This document shows, one piece after another, positions 49,702 to 59,266 of a stretch of 64,000 nucleotides of DNA. This DNA comes from Nocardia sp. NBC_00416 (lineage in GTDB: Bacteria > Actinomycetota > Actinomycetes > Mycobacteriales > Mycobacteriaceae): NCBI RefSeq assembly GCF_036032445.1, contig NZ_CP107932.1, forward strand, positions 622,501 through 686,500, read 5' to 3'. The first letter of the stretch is position 1. Each line of letters opens with the position of its first letter. The position numbers and the translations under genes are program-made. The notes beneath the pieces were generated by a model, which was given only the letters and a program-made list of their open reading frames with translations, was not told the origin of the DNA and did not search any database.

Positions 49702-52700
49702 CACATCACTCCGTTCGCAGTCAGGGCCGCCATGATCGGCGCGATCTCCGGTCCACAGATGGTCCACCCTTGGTCGGCAATCGTATCGGCGGCTGCCGCC
49801 ACATCATCGAACAGCACACCGACACGTGGCCCCGGCCAGGCGATATCGATGACTTCCCCGTCGTCTGTCTCGAAACCCTGTGAGGGGAGAGGTGTTCCGG
49901 CCGACGCCAGCTCGCGGATGAGAGATCGCTCTCGATCGGAGATGCTGTCGGCGTACAGGGCTTGCCACTGTGGGCTCAGGTCGGAGGTATCGGCCTCGGT
50001 GGTTGTCGTCGGCGTGGGCGTCTCATCGGTCAGCAGATTACGGCTGGTGACGAGGTGGGCGTCGTACAACCCGAACCAGTTCGACAGCCGCAGCCATTCC
50101 TGCCAGGCGGATCGCCGGTCGACCGCGCGCCCGTCGTCGCGGTCGTCGAGCAGCAGCACCGCGGCACCCGTGCCGTTGTCCGTGCGCAGGGCGGCGGTGA
50201 CGGCCAGAGGTCCGTCGGTGTAGGACCAGCAGGCGTACTGGCCTGCCGATATCTGCGCGTTCGCGTCGTCGAGCAGATTCAGGGCCCAGTTCGCCAGTTC
50301 GTCGCTGTCACCCTTGTGGCGGCTGTCGCGCATGAACATCAACGGCAACCAGCGGCCGACGGTGGACCATGCTTCGAGTTCGGGTTCGTCCATGAAGTAG
50401 AGCAGCTGGGTGATCGGGTCGGACTTGACGAGGTCGAATACCGCGGGCCGGAGATTGCCCTGTTTCATAGTGAGTTTGGCCAGATTGTCCAGATGCCACG
50501 ATGGCGCGACCTGCTTCTTCTGCCCGGTGAACCGTTGCAGGTCCTCGTAACCGAACGACCAGACCATAACTCCACCCGACCGCAGAATCGCTCGTTTACG
50601 GGCATCGTCAGCGATCCGGTTGTTTTCTGCCGTGGCGTGATAGGCGTACCCGTCGGCGAACACTGCGATCACCGGGATCTCCGGATCGGTCGTCTTCAGC
50701 TCGAAATCGGGCACACTGTTGCCCATCTGGACCTGCGGGGTGAGCGTCCAGGTGCGAATCTTCCTACCGGGGACGGTGATCGTGGCCTTGTTGGCGTAAG
50801 TGCCGGGTGTCTCTTTGATGGTGGCCCCGAGGGTGCGCAATCGGTTCAGGAAGGCGATGTAGAACTCCCGCTCGAGTGGAGACTCCGAGCTCGCCGCCGG
50901 TTTCGCCGGTGTCTCTTCGACGATCGATTCCCGCCACGTCTCCCATACGGGGTCCGCCTCCTGTGCGCCCAGGATGAAGTCGAGGATCTTGGCCGCGGTT
51001 CTGCGGGAGACCTTGTCGAGCTCGTGCGGTGTGGTGAACGGCAGCAGACAGTTGTGGCAGGCCAGCCGCGCTTCGTCGGCGCAGGAACACTTGTGCAGGA
51101 CTTCCCGGGCAGCGCGCAGCGCCGCCCACACCTTCTCCGGATCGGCGAATTCGGCGAGGTAGCCGGTTCCGCCGGGCACGGTGTCGTGGATGAGCAGGGC
51201 CTGCTGGTTGCGGTTGTACAGGGCATCGGTGATGGCGACGACATCCAGATGCTCCGGTGATCCGCCGATCACCTGGCGCAGCCCGAGCAGGATCGCCGCG
51301 CTCAGGCTGGGGTAGGCGAACGAGTCGTAGCGCAGGAAGGCCGGTACGTGCAGAAGCACGGCCTGGGTGCGGAGTGTGCGCGCCAGGGCGATCTCGCGGA
51401 CGTGGTCCTCGGTGGCGGCCTTGCGGTACCTGCACCAGCTGCGGTGTTCGTGCGGATCGTTACGACCGGCAACGCGATCGAGCTGTCCGCAGCCCGAGCA
51501 GACGCGGAAAAGCCCCGTGGTGATCTCGGATCCGGCGATGGTGCGCCGCCCGCCCTGCGACGTGCGCCTGCCGAGGTTGAGCCAGCGGATATCGATCCGG
51601 CGCAGATATTCCGCGCCGAAGTCGTATTCGGTGGCGAACCAGCGGCGGGCGATAGTGTCCGGGTCGATATCGGCTGCGGTGACCACGGCATACATTTCGC
51701 GTTGGCGTTCGTCGCGGGCATCGGTGATCGCGGCCTCGTCGCGACGCACTTCCGCCGACACCTTCGCCATCTCCACCACCTGCAACTGCTGGCTCACATC
51801 GGCGATGGCTGCGGTGCCGCAGCGTGGGCATCGGCTCGGCGGTGGTGCGCTCTCCGCGGCCACGCTGCTGCCCGCCCAGCCGCATTGCGGGCACATCCGC
51901 CAGAGCTGGATATTCGCTTCGCCCGCGCCCAGGTCGACTGCGTCGATCTTCACCGCCAGGCCCTGTGCGTAGAAGGTGGAACCGGGTGCCAGTTCGGTCA
52001 GCGCGACCCGGGCGCCGCGGCGGTAACTCTCCGTATCACCCTGGTACTCCTTGCTCTCCGGATCGAACCAGGTGATGCCCACATCCAAGGTCACCGAATC
52101 GTCGAGGAGCGTGTAGTTGGGCAGGATTCCGTAGCGTTCGAGTACGCCGACCCAGTGTTCCCGAGTGAGGTCGTGGAGGTGTTTGCCGAGCAGACGCAAG
52201 GTCGCCCGGGCCGAGCGCAGATCGCGTTTGTCGTCGTCGGTGGCCGCGGGGGAGTTGGCGCGCTGCTCGAACTCGGGGAGCGCGGCGTCGACCGCCGTCC
52301 GGCGCTCGGTGATCTCGGTGACGTCGAGGTTCCACCGGTGCACGGCTTCGCGCAGTTGACGAACCATCGCGCTGGGCTCGCCCAGCTCTGTCGGTGCCGC
52401 CCAAGTGCGTAACGTCTCGCGGGGTGCCTCTGGGAGTAGGCTGCCGAACTGGTCCAGGAAGCCCTCGACGAGTTCGTCGGCTTTCAGATCGGCCAGTCCG
52501 ATCAGTCCGGCCATCCACGTGCCTTCGTCGAAACTGCCGAGGACCGCGCGGGCCTCGATCGGATCCTGGGCGCCGGGCCGCCGCGCCAACTGGTCGACGA
52601 TATGTGCGATGTACTGCCGTTGCAGGATTTCCTCTGCGGTGAGGAAGGTCGCGGGTGGACGGACCTCGCCCGAGATGACCGAGGTCGGATCGTACAGTTT

Positions 52701-55700
52701 CGGCAGATGCTCGCCGCGCCCGCGGACGAAGGCCAGGATGAGCGAATTGCCGGTGAGACGCCCGGCCCGGCCGCACCGCTGCAGATACGAGGCGACAGTA
52801 CGCGGCAGCGAGCCGAGCATGACCGTCGACAGATCACCGATATCGATACCCATTTCGAGGGTGGGCGTGGCGACCAGGACGTTGGGTGCTGTGGGGTCGA
52901 CACTGCGCTGCTTGAATTTGGTCTCATAGTCCTGGCGCAACTTGGGCGGCAGCAGCGAGGTGTGCTCGCGCGCCACCACCCGCTTCATCTCCGAGCGGTC
53001 GTAGAGGCCGCGATAGAAGTTGCCGGATCTCGGGGCGCGGTGCAGGGTGCCCGGGCAGCGGCTGAGCAGGCACGGCGCTCCGTCGAGTTGATCGACCACT
53101 GCGGCGGTACCCGGATTCTGTGTCTGGCAGACACCGCAGACCAGCAGGTGCCGGCCCGCCTCGAGATCCTCCAGGCTCGGCGCGCCGACCCGGATGCCGT
53201 CCTCGCTCAGTTGGTAGGCGGTGAGCGCTTTCTCGGTGGTGACGGTGGTGAGGATGCGCTCGTCGGTGAGGACGGCGAACAGTGAGCGGGCCAGGAATCC
53301 GCCGTCGAACGGTGCGACACCGAGACACCGGGACGCCCACAGTGCATACCACGACGAAGGCGCAGTGATCGCGTCGAATCCCTCCGGAACGGCGCGGGCA
53401 CCGACTGCCGGAAATGCGGGAGCGGGGCGGCCCTTGGGAAATGCGGGCATACCCTCATTGCGCGCTTTTCGCGGCCGGCCGCCCCATACCCAGCGGCGGT
53501 TGGCGTCGTGCCGAACGTATTCGTCGAGCCAGGTATGCCGGATCGCGCCTTGGATCCGCATCCGTTCGACCGTGCCCCGGACCCATCGGCTGATCGCCGC
53601 TGCGTCGATATCCGCCAGCGTCAACTGGTATTCGGTGTTGTCGAGCGCGTGGGCGCCCAGCCGGGCCACTCTGCCCGGCGAGCCGAGATCGACCTCGGCG
53701 ACCACGCTCCCGGTGAGCTCGAGGGTGCGGCCGAGTCGCGATTGCAGTCCGAATTCCAGGTCGATATCGAACTGCACCCGGCGCCGGACCTTCTTCGTCG
53801 CCTCCCGGCGCTTGGCCGCGGTCGCCTCGAGCTGCCAGAACGCCTCGAACTCGTCGCGCTCGACGATATCGGGCGCGAGCAGGTGGTATCGCCGGGTCGG
53901 GTCGTCGCCCGCTCGGTCGATCACCGCGTCACACAGTTCGGTGAGTGTGAGCAATTCTGCTCCGGTGACCCTTTCGCCCAGCGCGTTTCGCAACGTGGAC
54001 CGAAGGCTCAACGTGTGCGAGCGGGCCTGGACGAAACCCGCGCGATGCGCGGCGTCCTGCACGCTGTCGGTGAACATGAGCGCCTTCTTCTCGTCGGCGT
54101 CCAGTTCGGCATCCCCGTACATGGTCGACAGTGCCACCGAGAGCTGGGTGGCGACCGCGCTACCGAGAAACCGGATCCCGTCGGCCGTATTACAGGCCGG
54201 GCACACATCCTTCGTGGAATCGTCGTCGGCCGCGGGCCCGTGCAATACGAGGACAGGCAGCACTCGCCCCTCCAGCACCTCCGTGCTCTCCGGATCCGGT
54301 ACCTCGTCGCCGACCTCACGGTCCTCGATGCGCAGCCACCGCAGATCCTGCACCGGCGGGTCCTGCTCCGCTTCGACCGGAGCGGAGATCAAGGCACGGA
54401 TCCTGGCATTGCCGGAGAGGTGCTGGGTGCGGACGGAAGACTGGTCCGGGTCCAGCGCGTACCCGGTGGGTGCCAGCCGCACACCCCAGCCGGAGCGTCC
54501 GCAATGCCTGCAGAACAGCGCCGGCGCATACTCGGCACCGCCGCTCTCGGTATCGCCGTCATCGGCCCAGCGGAACCGAGTGTTGGCCGAAACCTCCCGA
54601 TCGATCCGGGACAGCTCCCGGATCCACAGATGCACATCGACATTCAGCGCCGAACGTCCGATCTCGGCCCGCAGATGGGAGAGCGCCGCGAAAACATAGT
54701 CCAGGTACCGTTGCCGGATCGCCCGGCCGCGTTGGTTATCGCGTTCCGCCGACGACACGGACAAGGTTCTCGCGGCCAGCTCGGCCAAGGAGATGGCCTC
54801 GGTCGAGCGATCGAGTAGCCGGGCGAACCAGTGGTGCTTCTTCAGCAGATCCAGCTGTTCGGTCTCGTCGAGGCGGCGCAGTTCGGCGGCCAGCTCCGCG
54901 AAAGTGGGGTGCTCGTCGCCGGTGCGCTCGAATAGAGTCGCGAGGACCGCGGCCGCGAGATACGCGTTGTTGGGGGAGCGGCTGCTGAAGGCGTCGAGGT
55001 CGTCGACCGCCTGCTCCGCGGACGGGGCGATCGGGACATAGCGGCGATCGAGCCCGGCATCGCGATCCGCCAGCCAGTCCCGCAGCTCGACCCGAGTTTC
55101 CCCGACAAGCGAATCTTCCCCGAACACCTCACCGAACACGGTGTGCGCGAACTCGAGCATGGCGGTCGGTTCGCCCCCACCGCCGAGGGTCGCGGAGGTG
55201 GCCACCGGCGTGATCTGCCCCAGGGGCCGTGCCCGGTCTTCGTCGGCGACCTGTGACGATTCGGTCCAATACGATTTCACGGCCAGCCCGAGACGACGCA
55301 GCAGCATCGCGACATCGGTGCCCTGAGCGCCGTCGTAGGTGTGGAACTCGTCGAGCACCACATACTGCAGCGATTCCGCCGACTGCCGCCATATCGCGGC
55401 ACGGTCGGGGCGCAGCAGCAGATGATCGAGCATCTTGTAGTTGGTGAGCAAGATATCCGGCGGCGAATCGTGCATCAGCCGCCGATCCGTGATCAAACCC
55501 TCTGCCGAGACCAGAGTGCGCCCGCCGGAGCTCTGTTCACCGGTGTACAGGCCCGCGGTGACACCCGACAGCTCCGGATGCGCGCTGATCAGCCGCGCCA
55601 GCCGCTGTTCCTGATCGTTGGCCAGCGCATTCATCGGATAAATGATCAGCGCCTTCATCCCCGCGAGGCCCTGTTTCTTGGCGCGCACGACATGATCGAG

Positions 55701-56057
55701 GATCGGGATGAGGAACGATTCCGTCTTACCGGAACCAGTGCCGGTGGTCACCAGTGTCGGCTGGGGGCGTGCCTGGAACTTGGTCGACAAACGCTCGAAT
55801 GCCTTGGCCTGATGGCCGTAGGGTACGAACTCGTCCGGCAGCCAATCCAGGTGCATACCCCAGTTGCCGCGGGCCGGGGCGAAGGGCAGACGTAACCGGA
55901 CGTAGGGGCCCTTGAACATGCCGTCCTTGGCGTCGCCGACGAAATCGGTGAGCGCGGCCTGGGTATCCGGGTCGGTGAGCGCGAAGGTGGTCGCCAGGTA
56001 ATCGGTCAAACCTTCACGCAGCCGGTTGGCCTGCAAGGTCGGTAGGAGAGCCCCCAC
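49701..56057 (-). CDS. Very large DEAD/DEAH helicase with DUF1998 (DruE/COG1205-like) and putative C-terminal nuclease domain
   Basis: 2118 residues. A GTG start at 56057 follows AGGAG. The superfamily 2 core has LVTTGTGSGKTESFLIPILDHV (Walker A, about 107), IIYPMNALANDQEQRL, ILLTNYKMLDHLLLR, YVVLDEFHTYDGAQGTD (DEFH, about 236), PVATSATLG, and, after a long insert with zinc-like pairs (FCRHCGRSG, VCPACNTADG, LVCGVCQTQ), VLVATPTLEMGIDIGDLS and YLQRCGRAGR (VI, about 1090). The DUF1998 cysteine cluster is HKCSCADEARLACHNC (about 1660). Near 1780-1830, SVPDFELKTTD, VIAVFADGYAYHA and ADDARKRAILRSGG look like a Vsr/DUF559-type nuclease fold. DruE of Druantia and DrmA/B of DISARM are the nearest known relatives. 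Confidence 0.88.
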   Translation of the reverse strand: MGALLPTLQANRLREGLTDYLATTFALTDPDTQAALTDFVGDAKDGMFKGPYVRLRLPFAPARGNWGMHLDWLPDEFVPYGHQAKAFERLSTKFQARPQPTLVTTGTGSGKTESFLIPILDHVVRAKKQGLAGMKALIIYPMNALANDQEQRLARLISAHPELSGVTAGLYTGEQSSGGRTLVSAEGLITDRRLMHDSPPDILLTNYKMLDHLLLRPDRAAIWRQSAESLQYVVLDEFHTYDGAQGTDVAMLLRRLGLAVKSYWTESSQVADEDRARPLGQITPVATSATLGGGGEPTAMLEFAHTVFGEVFGEDSLVGETRVELRDWLADRDAGLDRRYVPIAPSAEQAVDDLDAFSSRSPNNAYLAAAVLATLFERTGDEHPTFAELAAELRRLDETEQLDLLKKHHWFARLLDRSTEAISLAELAARTLSVSSAERDNQRGRAIRQRYLDYVFAALSHLRAEIGRSALNVDVHLWIRELSRIDREVSANTRFRWADDGDTESGGAEYAPALFCRHCGRSGWGVRLAPTGYALDPDQSSVRTQHLSGNARIRALISAPVEAEQDPPVQDLRWLRIEDREVGDEVPDPESTEVLEGRVLPVLVLHGPAADDDSTKDVCPACNTADGIRFLGSAVATQLSVALSTMYGDAELDADEKKALMFTDSVQDAAHRAGFVQARSHTLSLRSTLRNALGERVTGAELLTLTELCDAVIDRAGDDPTRRYHLLAPDIVERDEFEAFWQLEATAAKRREATKKVRRRVQFDIDLEFGLQSRLGRTLELTGSVVAEVDLGSPGRVARLGAHALDNTEYQLTLADIDAAAISRWVRGTVERMRIQGAIRHTWLDEYVRHDANRRWVWGGRPRKARNEGMPAFPKGRPAPAFPAVGARAVPEGFDAITAPSSWYALWASRCLGVAPFDGGFLARSLFAVLTDERILTTVTTEKALTAYQLSEDGIRVGAPSLEDLEAGRHLLVCGVCQTQNPGTAAVVDQLDGAPCLLSRCPGTLHRAPRSGNFYRGLYDRSEMKRVVAREHTSLLPPKLRQDYETKFKQRSVDPTAPNVLVATPTLEMGIDIGDLSTVMLGSLPRTVASYLQRCGRAGRLTGNSLILAFVRGRGEHLPKLYDPTSVISGEVRPPATFLTAEEILQRQYIAHIVDQLARRPGAQDPIEARAVLGSFDEGTWMAGLIGLADLKADELVEGFLDQFGSLLPEAPRETLRTWAAPTELGEPSAMVRQLREAVHRWNLDVTEITERRTAVDAALPEFEQRANSPAATDDDKRDLRSARATLRLLGKHLHDLTREHWVGVLERYGILPNYTLLDDSVTLDVGITWFDPESKEYQGDTESYRRGARVALTELAPGSTFYAQGLAVKIDAVDLGAGEANIQLWRMCPQCGWAGSSVAAESAPPPSRCPRCGTAAIADVSQQLQVVEMAKVSAEVRRDEAAITDARDERQREMYAVVTAADIDPDTIARRWFATEYDFGAEYLRRIDIRWLNLGRRTSQGGRRTIAGSEITTGLFRVCSGCGQLDRVAGRNDPHEHRSWCRYRKAATEDHVREIALARTLRTQAVLLHVPAFLRYDSFAYPSLSAAILLGLRQVIGGSPEHLDVVAITDALYNRNQQALLIHDTVPGGTGYLAEFADPEKVWAALRAAREVLHKCSCADEARLACHNCLLPFTTPHELDKVSRRTAAKILDFILGAQEADPVWETWRESIVEETPAKPAASSESPLEREFYIAFLNRLRTLGATIKETPGTYANKATITVPGRKIRTWTLTPQVQMGNSVPDFELKTTDPEIPVIAVFADGYAYHATAENNRIADDARKRAILRSGGVMVWSFGYEDLQRFTGQKKQVAPSWHLDNLAKLTMKQGNLRPAVFDLVKSDPITQLLYFMDEPELEAWSTVGRWLPLMFMRDSRHKGDSDELANWALNLLDDANAQISAGQYACWSYTDGPLAVTAALRTDNGTGAAVLLLDDRDDGRAVDRRSAWQEWLRLSNWFGLYDAHLVTSRNLLTDETPTPTTTTEADTSDLSPQWQALYADSISDRERSLIRELASAGTPLPSQGFETDDGEVIDIAWPGPRVGVLFDDVAAAADTIADQGWTICGPEIAPIMAALTANGVM

Positions 56058-56409
56058 AAATGCTCCTGAGTTGTCGGTCGACGCGGCGGGTCGGGCGGAT
56101 ACTCAGCCCGCTGACCAGTCGTTTCGCCGTCGGGCATCGCTTCGGATGTTAGCTCAGGTACCGATCGGGTGCCCCGCGATCGCTACCTCCCGGCCGAACT
56201 GCGCACCGGCTGGAAACATCCACACTCCCCGCGTCGATATACGCCGCGCACACGCTGCGAGGAGGCAACCTGATGGTCGTTCCGGTGCGTCGAATAGTTA
56301 CAGGTGCAGATCTGAGTCGACGGCGGTGTGGCGGGGCGGTATTCATCGTATTGATGTGCAACGAGTAGCGCGGCCACCTTGGGTGTGACTCGTACCGGAA
56401 AATGAACCG
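56058..56409. promoter_or_regulatory. Divergent promoter region between the helicase and Wadjet operons
   Basis: About 350 bases between a leftward helicase operon and the rightward jet operon. It must hold both promoters. Candidates are the AT-richer stretch at 56220-56360 (for jetD) and the patch around 56130-56150 (for the helicase). No strong palindrome was found, and no regulator gene is adjacent. Confidence 0.5.
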
Positions 56410-57663
56410 ATGGACAGCGGATGTGAAGCCCCGGATGGTGCAGCGAACAAGCACACAATCGATTCGGTGCACCGCCTGTCACCCGACCTGCAGCCAGTGT
56501 GGGAAGTGCTGCATCGGCGGATATCCGAGGGGCGTCCGGTGCACCGGATCAAAGTCGGTCCGTTGACCGACGCGCAGCGCACCGCGGTCGCCGACCTGCT
56601 CGGGGACGTCAGGCTACCCGGCGAGTACTGGTCGATCGGTCTTTCGCGCCTGGACGATGTGCTGTTCGACAGGATCGGATGCGATGGGCGGACCGTTGTC
56701 GAACAATTGCTCGGCCCGGTCGGCAACCGGGCCGCCGAGCGCAGTGCGGCGGCCGCGGAGCGATCCGCGCTGTGGGAGTGGCTCGCCGGGCACGACGTCA
56801 TCCGCGCCCAGCCCGTACTGGGCGCGTGGGCCGCAGCCATGCGGCGGGCCGGTCTGGTAGGCGGATCGGTCGAGCGGACCAGGCAGGAATTGGACTGTGC
56901 GCTGCGGGTCCTGCGTGCAATCCCCGCCACCGGCTCGCCGCTGCCGGTGTTCGCCGAATCGACGGTGGGTGACCCGCACGCCTTGGACGAAGGCAACCGG
57001 CTGCAGACGATGATCGTTCGCGCGCTGACAATTCTGTACGACCGGGAGCTTCCCACCGGCGCCGCTGAACTCCGTCAGCTGTGGGCCTGCGCGGGTATCA
57101 GTGACGACGAGCTGTCCTCGACAGTGCTACTGGCCGGTGTCCCGGTGCACGGTGCGACCGGGCCGGTCCCCGAAATTCTGCGTACCTGTGCCCGCACGGG
57201 TACCGCGGCCGTCCTGACATTGCAACAGCTGCGGCGCACACCGCGGTGGCCGGCGGCGGCCGAGCGGGTGTTCGTGGTGGAGAATCCCAGCATTCTGGCT
57301 ATGGCGCTGCAACGTTTCGGAGACCGCTGCCCGCCGATGATCTGCATATCCGGGTGGCCGAGCAGCGCCGCGGTGGAGTTGCTCCGGCAAGCCGCGGATG
57401 CCGGCGCCGGCCTGTGGTACCACGGTGATTTCGACGGTGACGGGTTGCGGATCGCCGCCAATCTCGTAGCCCGGCTGGGTGCGCGGCCCTGGCGGATGTC
57501 CAGCGCGGATTACCTGGCGGCGTTCGTCCCGGAGGGCCCGCCCGTGGGCAGGGTCGAGCCCGTGCCGTGGGATCCGGAGCTGGCCGGCCATATGGTCCGG
57601 CTGGGGCGTGCGGTACCGGAGGAACGAGTCGCGGACACGTTGTTCTCCGATATCGCCCCGTAA
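56410..57663 (+). CDS. jetD: Wadjet type II JetD (DUF2399/TIGR02679, Toprim nuclease subunit)
   Basis: 417 residues. The C-terminal Toprim domain is recognisable: the glutamate in RVFVVENPSILAMAL (about residue 288) and the DxD aspartates in LWYHGDFDGDGLRIAANLVA (about 340), followed by GARPWRMSSADYLA. The N-terminal arm region is the DUF2399-type domain. In Wadjet systems JetD is the endonuclease that cleaves small circular plasmids after loop extrusion by JetABC. Here it is the first gene of the operon, whereas in the systems I know it follows jetC. 45 bases separate it from jetA. Confidence 0.9.
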   Translation: MDSGCEAPDGAANKHTIDSVHRLSPDLQPVWEVLHRRISEGRPVHRIKVGPLTDAQRTAVADLLGDVRLPGEYWSIGLSRLDDVLFDRIGCDGRTVVEQLLGPVGNRAAERSAAAAERSALWEWLAGHDVIRAQPVLGAWAAAMRRAGLVGGSVERTRQELDCALRVLRAIPATGSPLPVFAESTVGDPHALDEGNRLQTMIVRALTILYDRELPTGAAELRQLWACAGISDDELSSTVLLAGVPVHGATGPVPEILRTCARTGTAAVLTLQQLRRTPRWPAAAERVFVVENPSILAMALQRFGDRCPPMICISGWPSSAAVELLRQAADAGAGLWYHGDFDGDGLRIAANLVARLGARPWRMSSADYLAAFVPEGPPVGRVEPVPWDPELAGHMVRLGRAVPEERVADTLFSDIAP

Positions 57664-57708
57664 TGCGCAACTACGCTGGACTGCATCCGAGTACACCGAG
57701 GAAAACAG

Positions 57709-59241
57709 ATGGAACCGATCCGCGTACCTCCCGAAATGTTCCGATTCACCAGCGGTGATCGGGCGGGCCTGTACGTGTCTGTATTGCATGCCTTCGCCGA
57801 GGCGAACGACCGGCTGGAGACAACCCTCGGAATCGACGATGTACGAGCACGCCTGCGATCGGTGGGCCGGCTCGAACCGATCGACGACGACACCTTGACC
57901 GCGGCTCTCGACCAGCTGCGTGAATGGAAACTGCTGGGCGTCATCCAGAATCACGCGGAGAACTACCGTACGGCCGTCGAATACGAGCGGCGTAATCTGC
58001 TGTACTCGGTGACCCGTCAGGGTGAGGCCGCATTCGCCGGCGTGGTCCACGCGATGACCATGCTCGCCTCCTCTGGTGCGCTGCAGACCGCCGTCCTGGA
58101 TGCGATCGCCGACCGGCTGGCCGATCTGTCGCGAGAACTCGACTCCGGCTCGGACCGCCGGGTCTACACGGCGTTGACCGAACTGGAGTCGCACCTGGAG
58201 GCATTGCGTGGCAACACCAAGCAGTTCAACGGCGAACTACAGCGGCTGTTGCGCGCCGAGGGCGTAGATTTCACCGTCTTCCATGAGGTAAAAGGCGCCA
58301 CGGTCGCTTACCTCGAGGAATTCTTCACCAACCTGGAATTCCGGTCCGGCACCATCGCGTCCCGAGTCCGGCTGATCGAAGACTACGGCGTGACACAGAT
58401 GCATCAGCGTGCCCTGCGCGGGGCCGAACTGCCGCAGCTGGGCGGTGCGGATCCGCATGCGGCCTGGCTGACGCAACGCCGGGCACGCTGGGACGGGATC
58501 CGCGCGTGGTTCCTTCCGGAAGACGGCACCGAACCACGGATCGAGCAGTTACGTGATGTCGGCCGGAAGGCGGTCGTCAGCTTGTTGCAGGTGCTCGACC
58601 GGATCACCGAATCTCGGCGCCGCTCGAGCAATGCGATCGCCGATTTCCGTGAGCTGGCCCGCTGGTTCACAGTGCTCCCGGACCGGGACGACCTGAACAG
58701 GTTGTGGTCCACTGCTTTCGGATTGTCCCCTGCCCGGCACGCGCACCTCGCGCATCCCGACCCCGAGCTGGTGAGTTCGAGCGAATCCTGGAATACCGCG
58801 CCGGCGGTGGAAGTATCGCCGCTGCTGCGGTCGGCCGGGCGTACCGAACGCATCGGCCGGACCGCCGCACTGCGGGATATCGCCGCCGTCCGAGCGGCCC
58901 GCGCCGCTCGCGCCGCCGCCGAACGTGCGCAGCTCGAAGCGGCCTGGGACATGCTCGACACCGGTGGCGTGGTCCGGCTGTCGGCCTTCGACGCGCTGGA
59001 CCACGACGTTTTCGAACGACTGCTGGATCTCCTCGGTCGGGCGCTGGGCGCATCTCCCACATCCGACGGCGCCCGGCGCGGCCGGACCAGCGACGGCCGG
59101 GTCGAGATCGTGTTACATCCGCCGCCGGACGGGGCCACCGCGACCTTGACCACTCCGCACGGAGTGTTCCGTGGTCCCGACTATCTCGTGGAAGTCTCCG
59201 CACCAGGCTCCCCCGCGCGGCGAAGCGAAGCAACCGGATGA
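57709..59241 (+). CDS. jetA: Wadjet type II JetA (DUF2397/TIGR02677, kleisin-like subunit)
   Basis: 510 residues, typical for TIGR02677. It starts with FRFTSGDRAGLYVSVLHAFAEAND and contains LREWKLLGVIQNHAENYRTAVEYERRNLLYSVTRQGEAAFAGV. A helical part follows (LADLSRELDSGSDRRVYTALTELESHLEALRGNTKQFNGELQRLL) and a conserved FHEVKGATVAYLEEFFTNLEFRSGTIA block. By the known Wadjet architecture it acts as the kleisin that bridges the JetC ATPase heads. It ends 25 bases before jetB. Confidence 0.92.
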   Translation: MEPIRVPPEMFRFTSGDRAGLYVSVLHAFAEANDRLETTLGIDDVRARLRSVGRLEPIDDDTLTAALDQLREWKLLGVIQNHAENYRTAVEYERRNLLYSVTRQGEAAFAGVVHAMTMLASSGALQTAVLDAIADRLADLSRELDSGSDRRVYTALTELESHLEALRGNTKQFNGELQRLLRAEGVDFTVFHEVKGATVAYLEEFFTNLEFRSGTIASRVRLIEDYGVTQMHQRALRGAELPQLGGADPHAAWLTQRRARWDGIRAWFLPEDGTEPRIEQLRDVGRKAVVSLLQVLDRITESRRRSSNAIADFRELARWFTVLPDRDDLNRLWSTAFGLSPARHAHLAHPDPELVSSSESWNTAPAVEVSPLLRSAGRTERIGRTAALRDIAAVRAARAARAAAERAQLEAAWDMLDTGGVVRLSAFDALDHDVFERLLDLLGRALGASPTSDGARRGRTSDGRVEIVLHPPPDGATATLTTPHGVFRGPDYLVEVSAPGSPARRSEATG

Positions 59242-59266
59242 TCGTCGGCTGTTCAGGAATCCGCGC

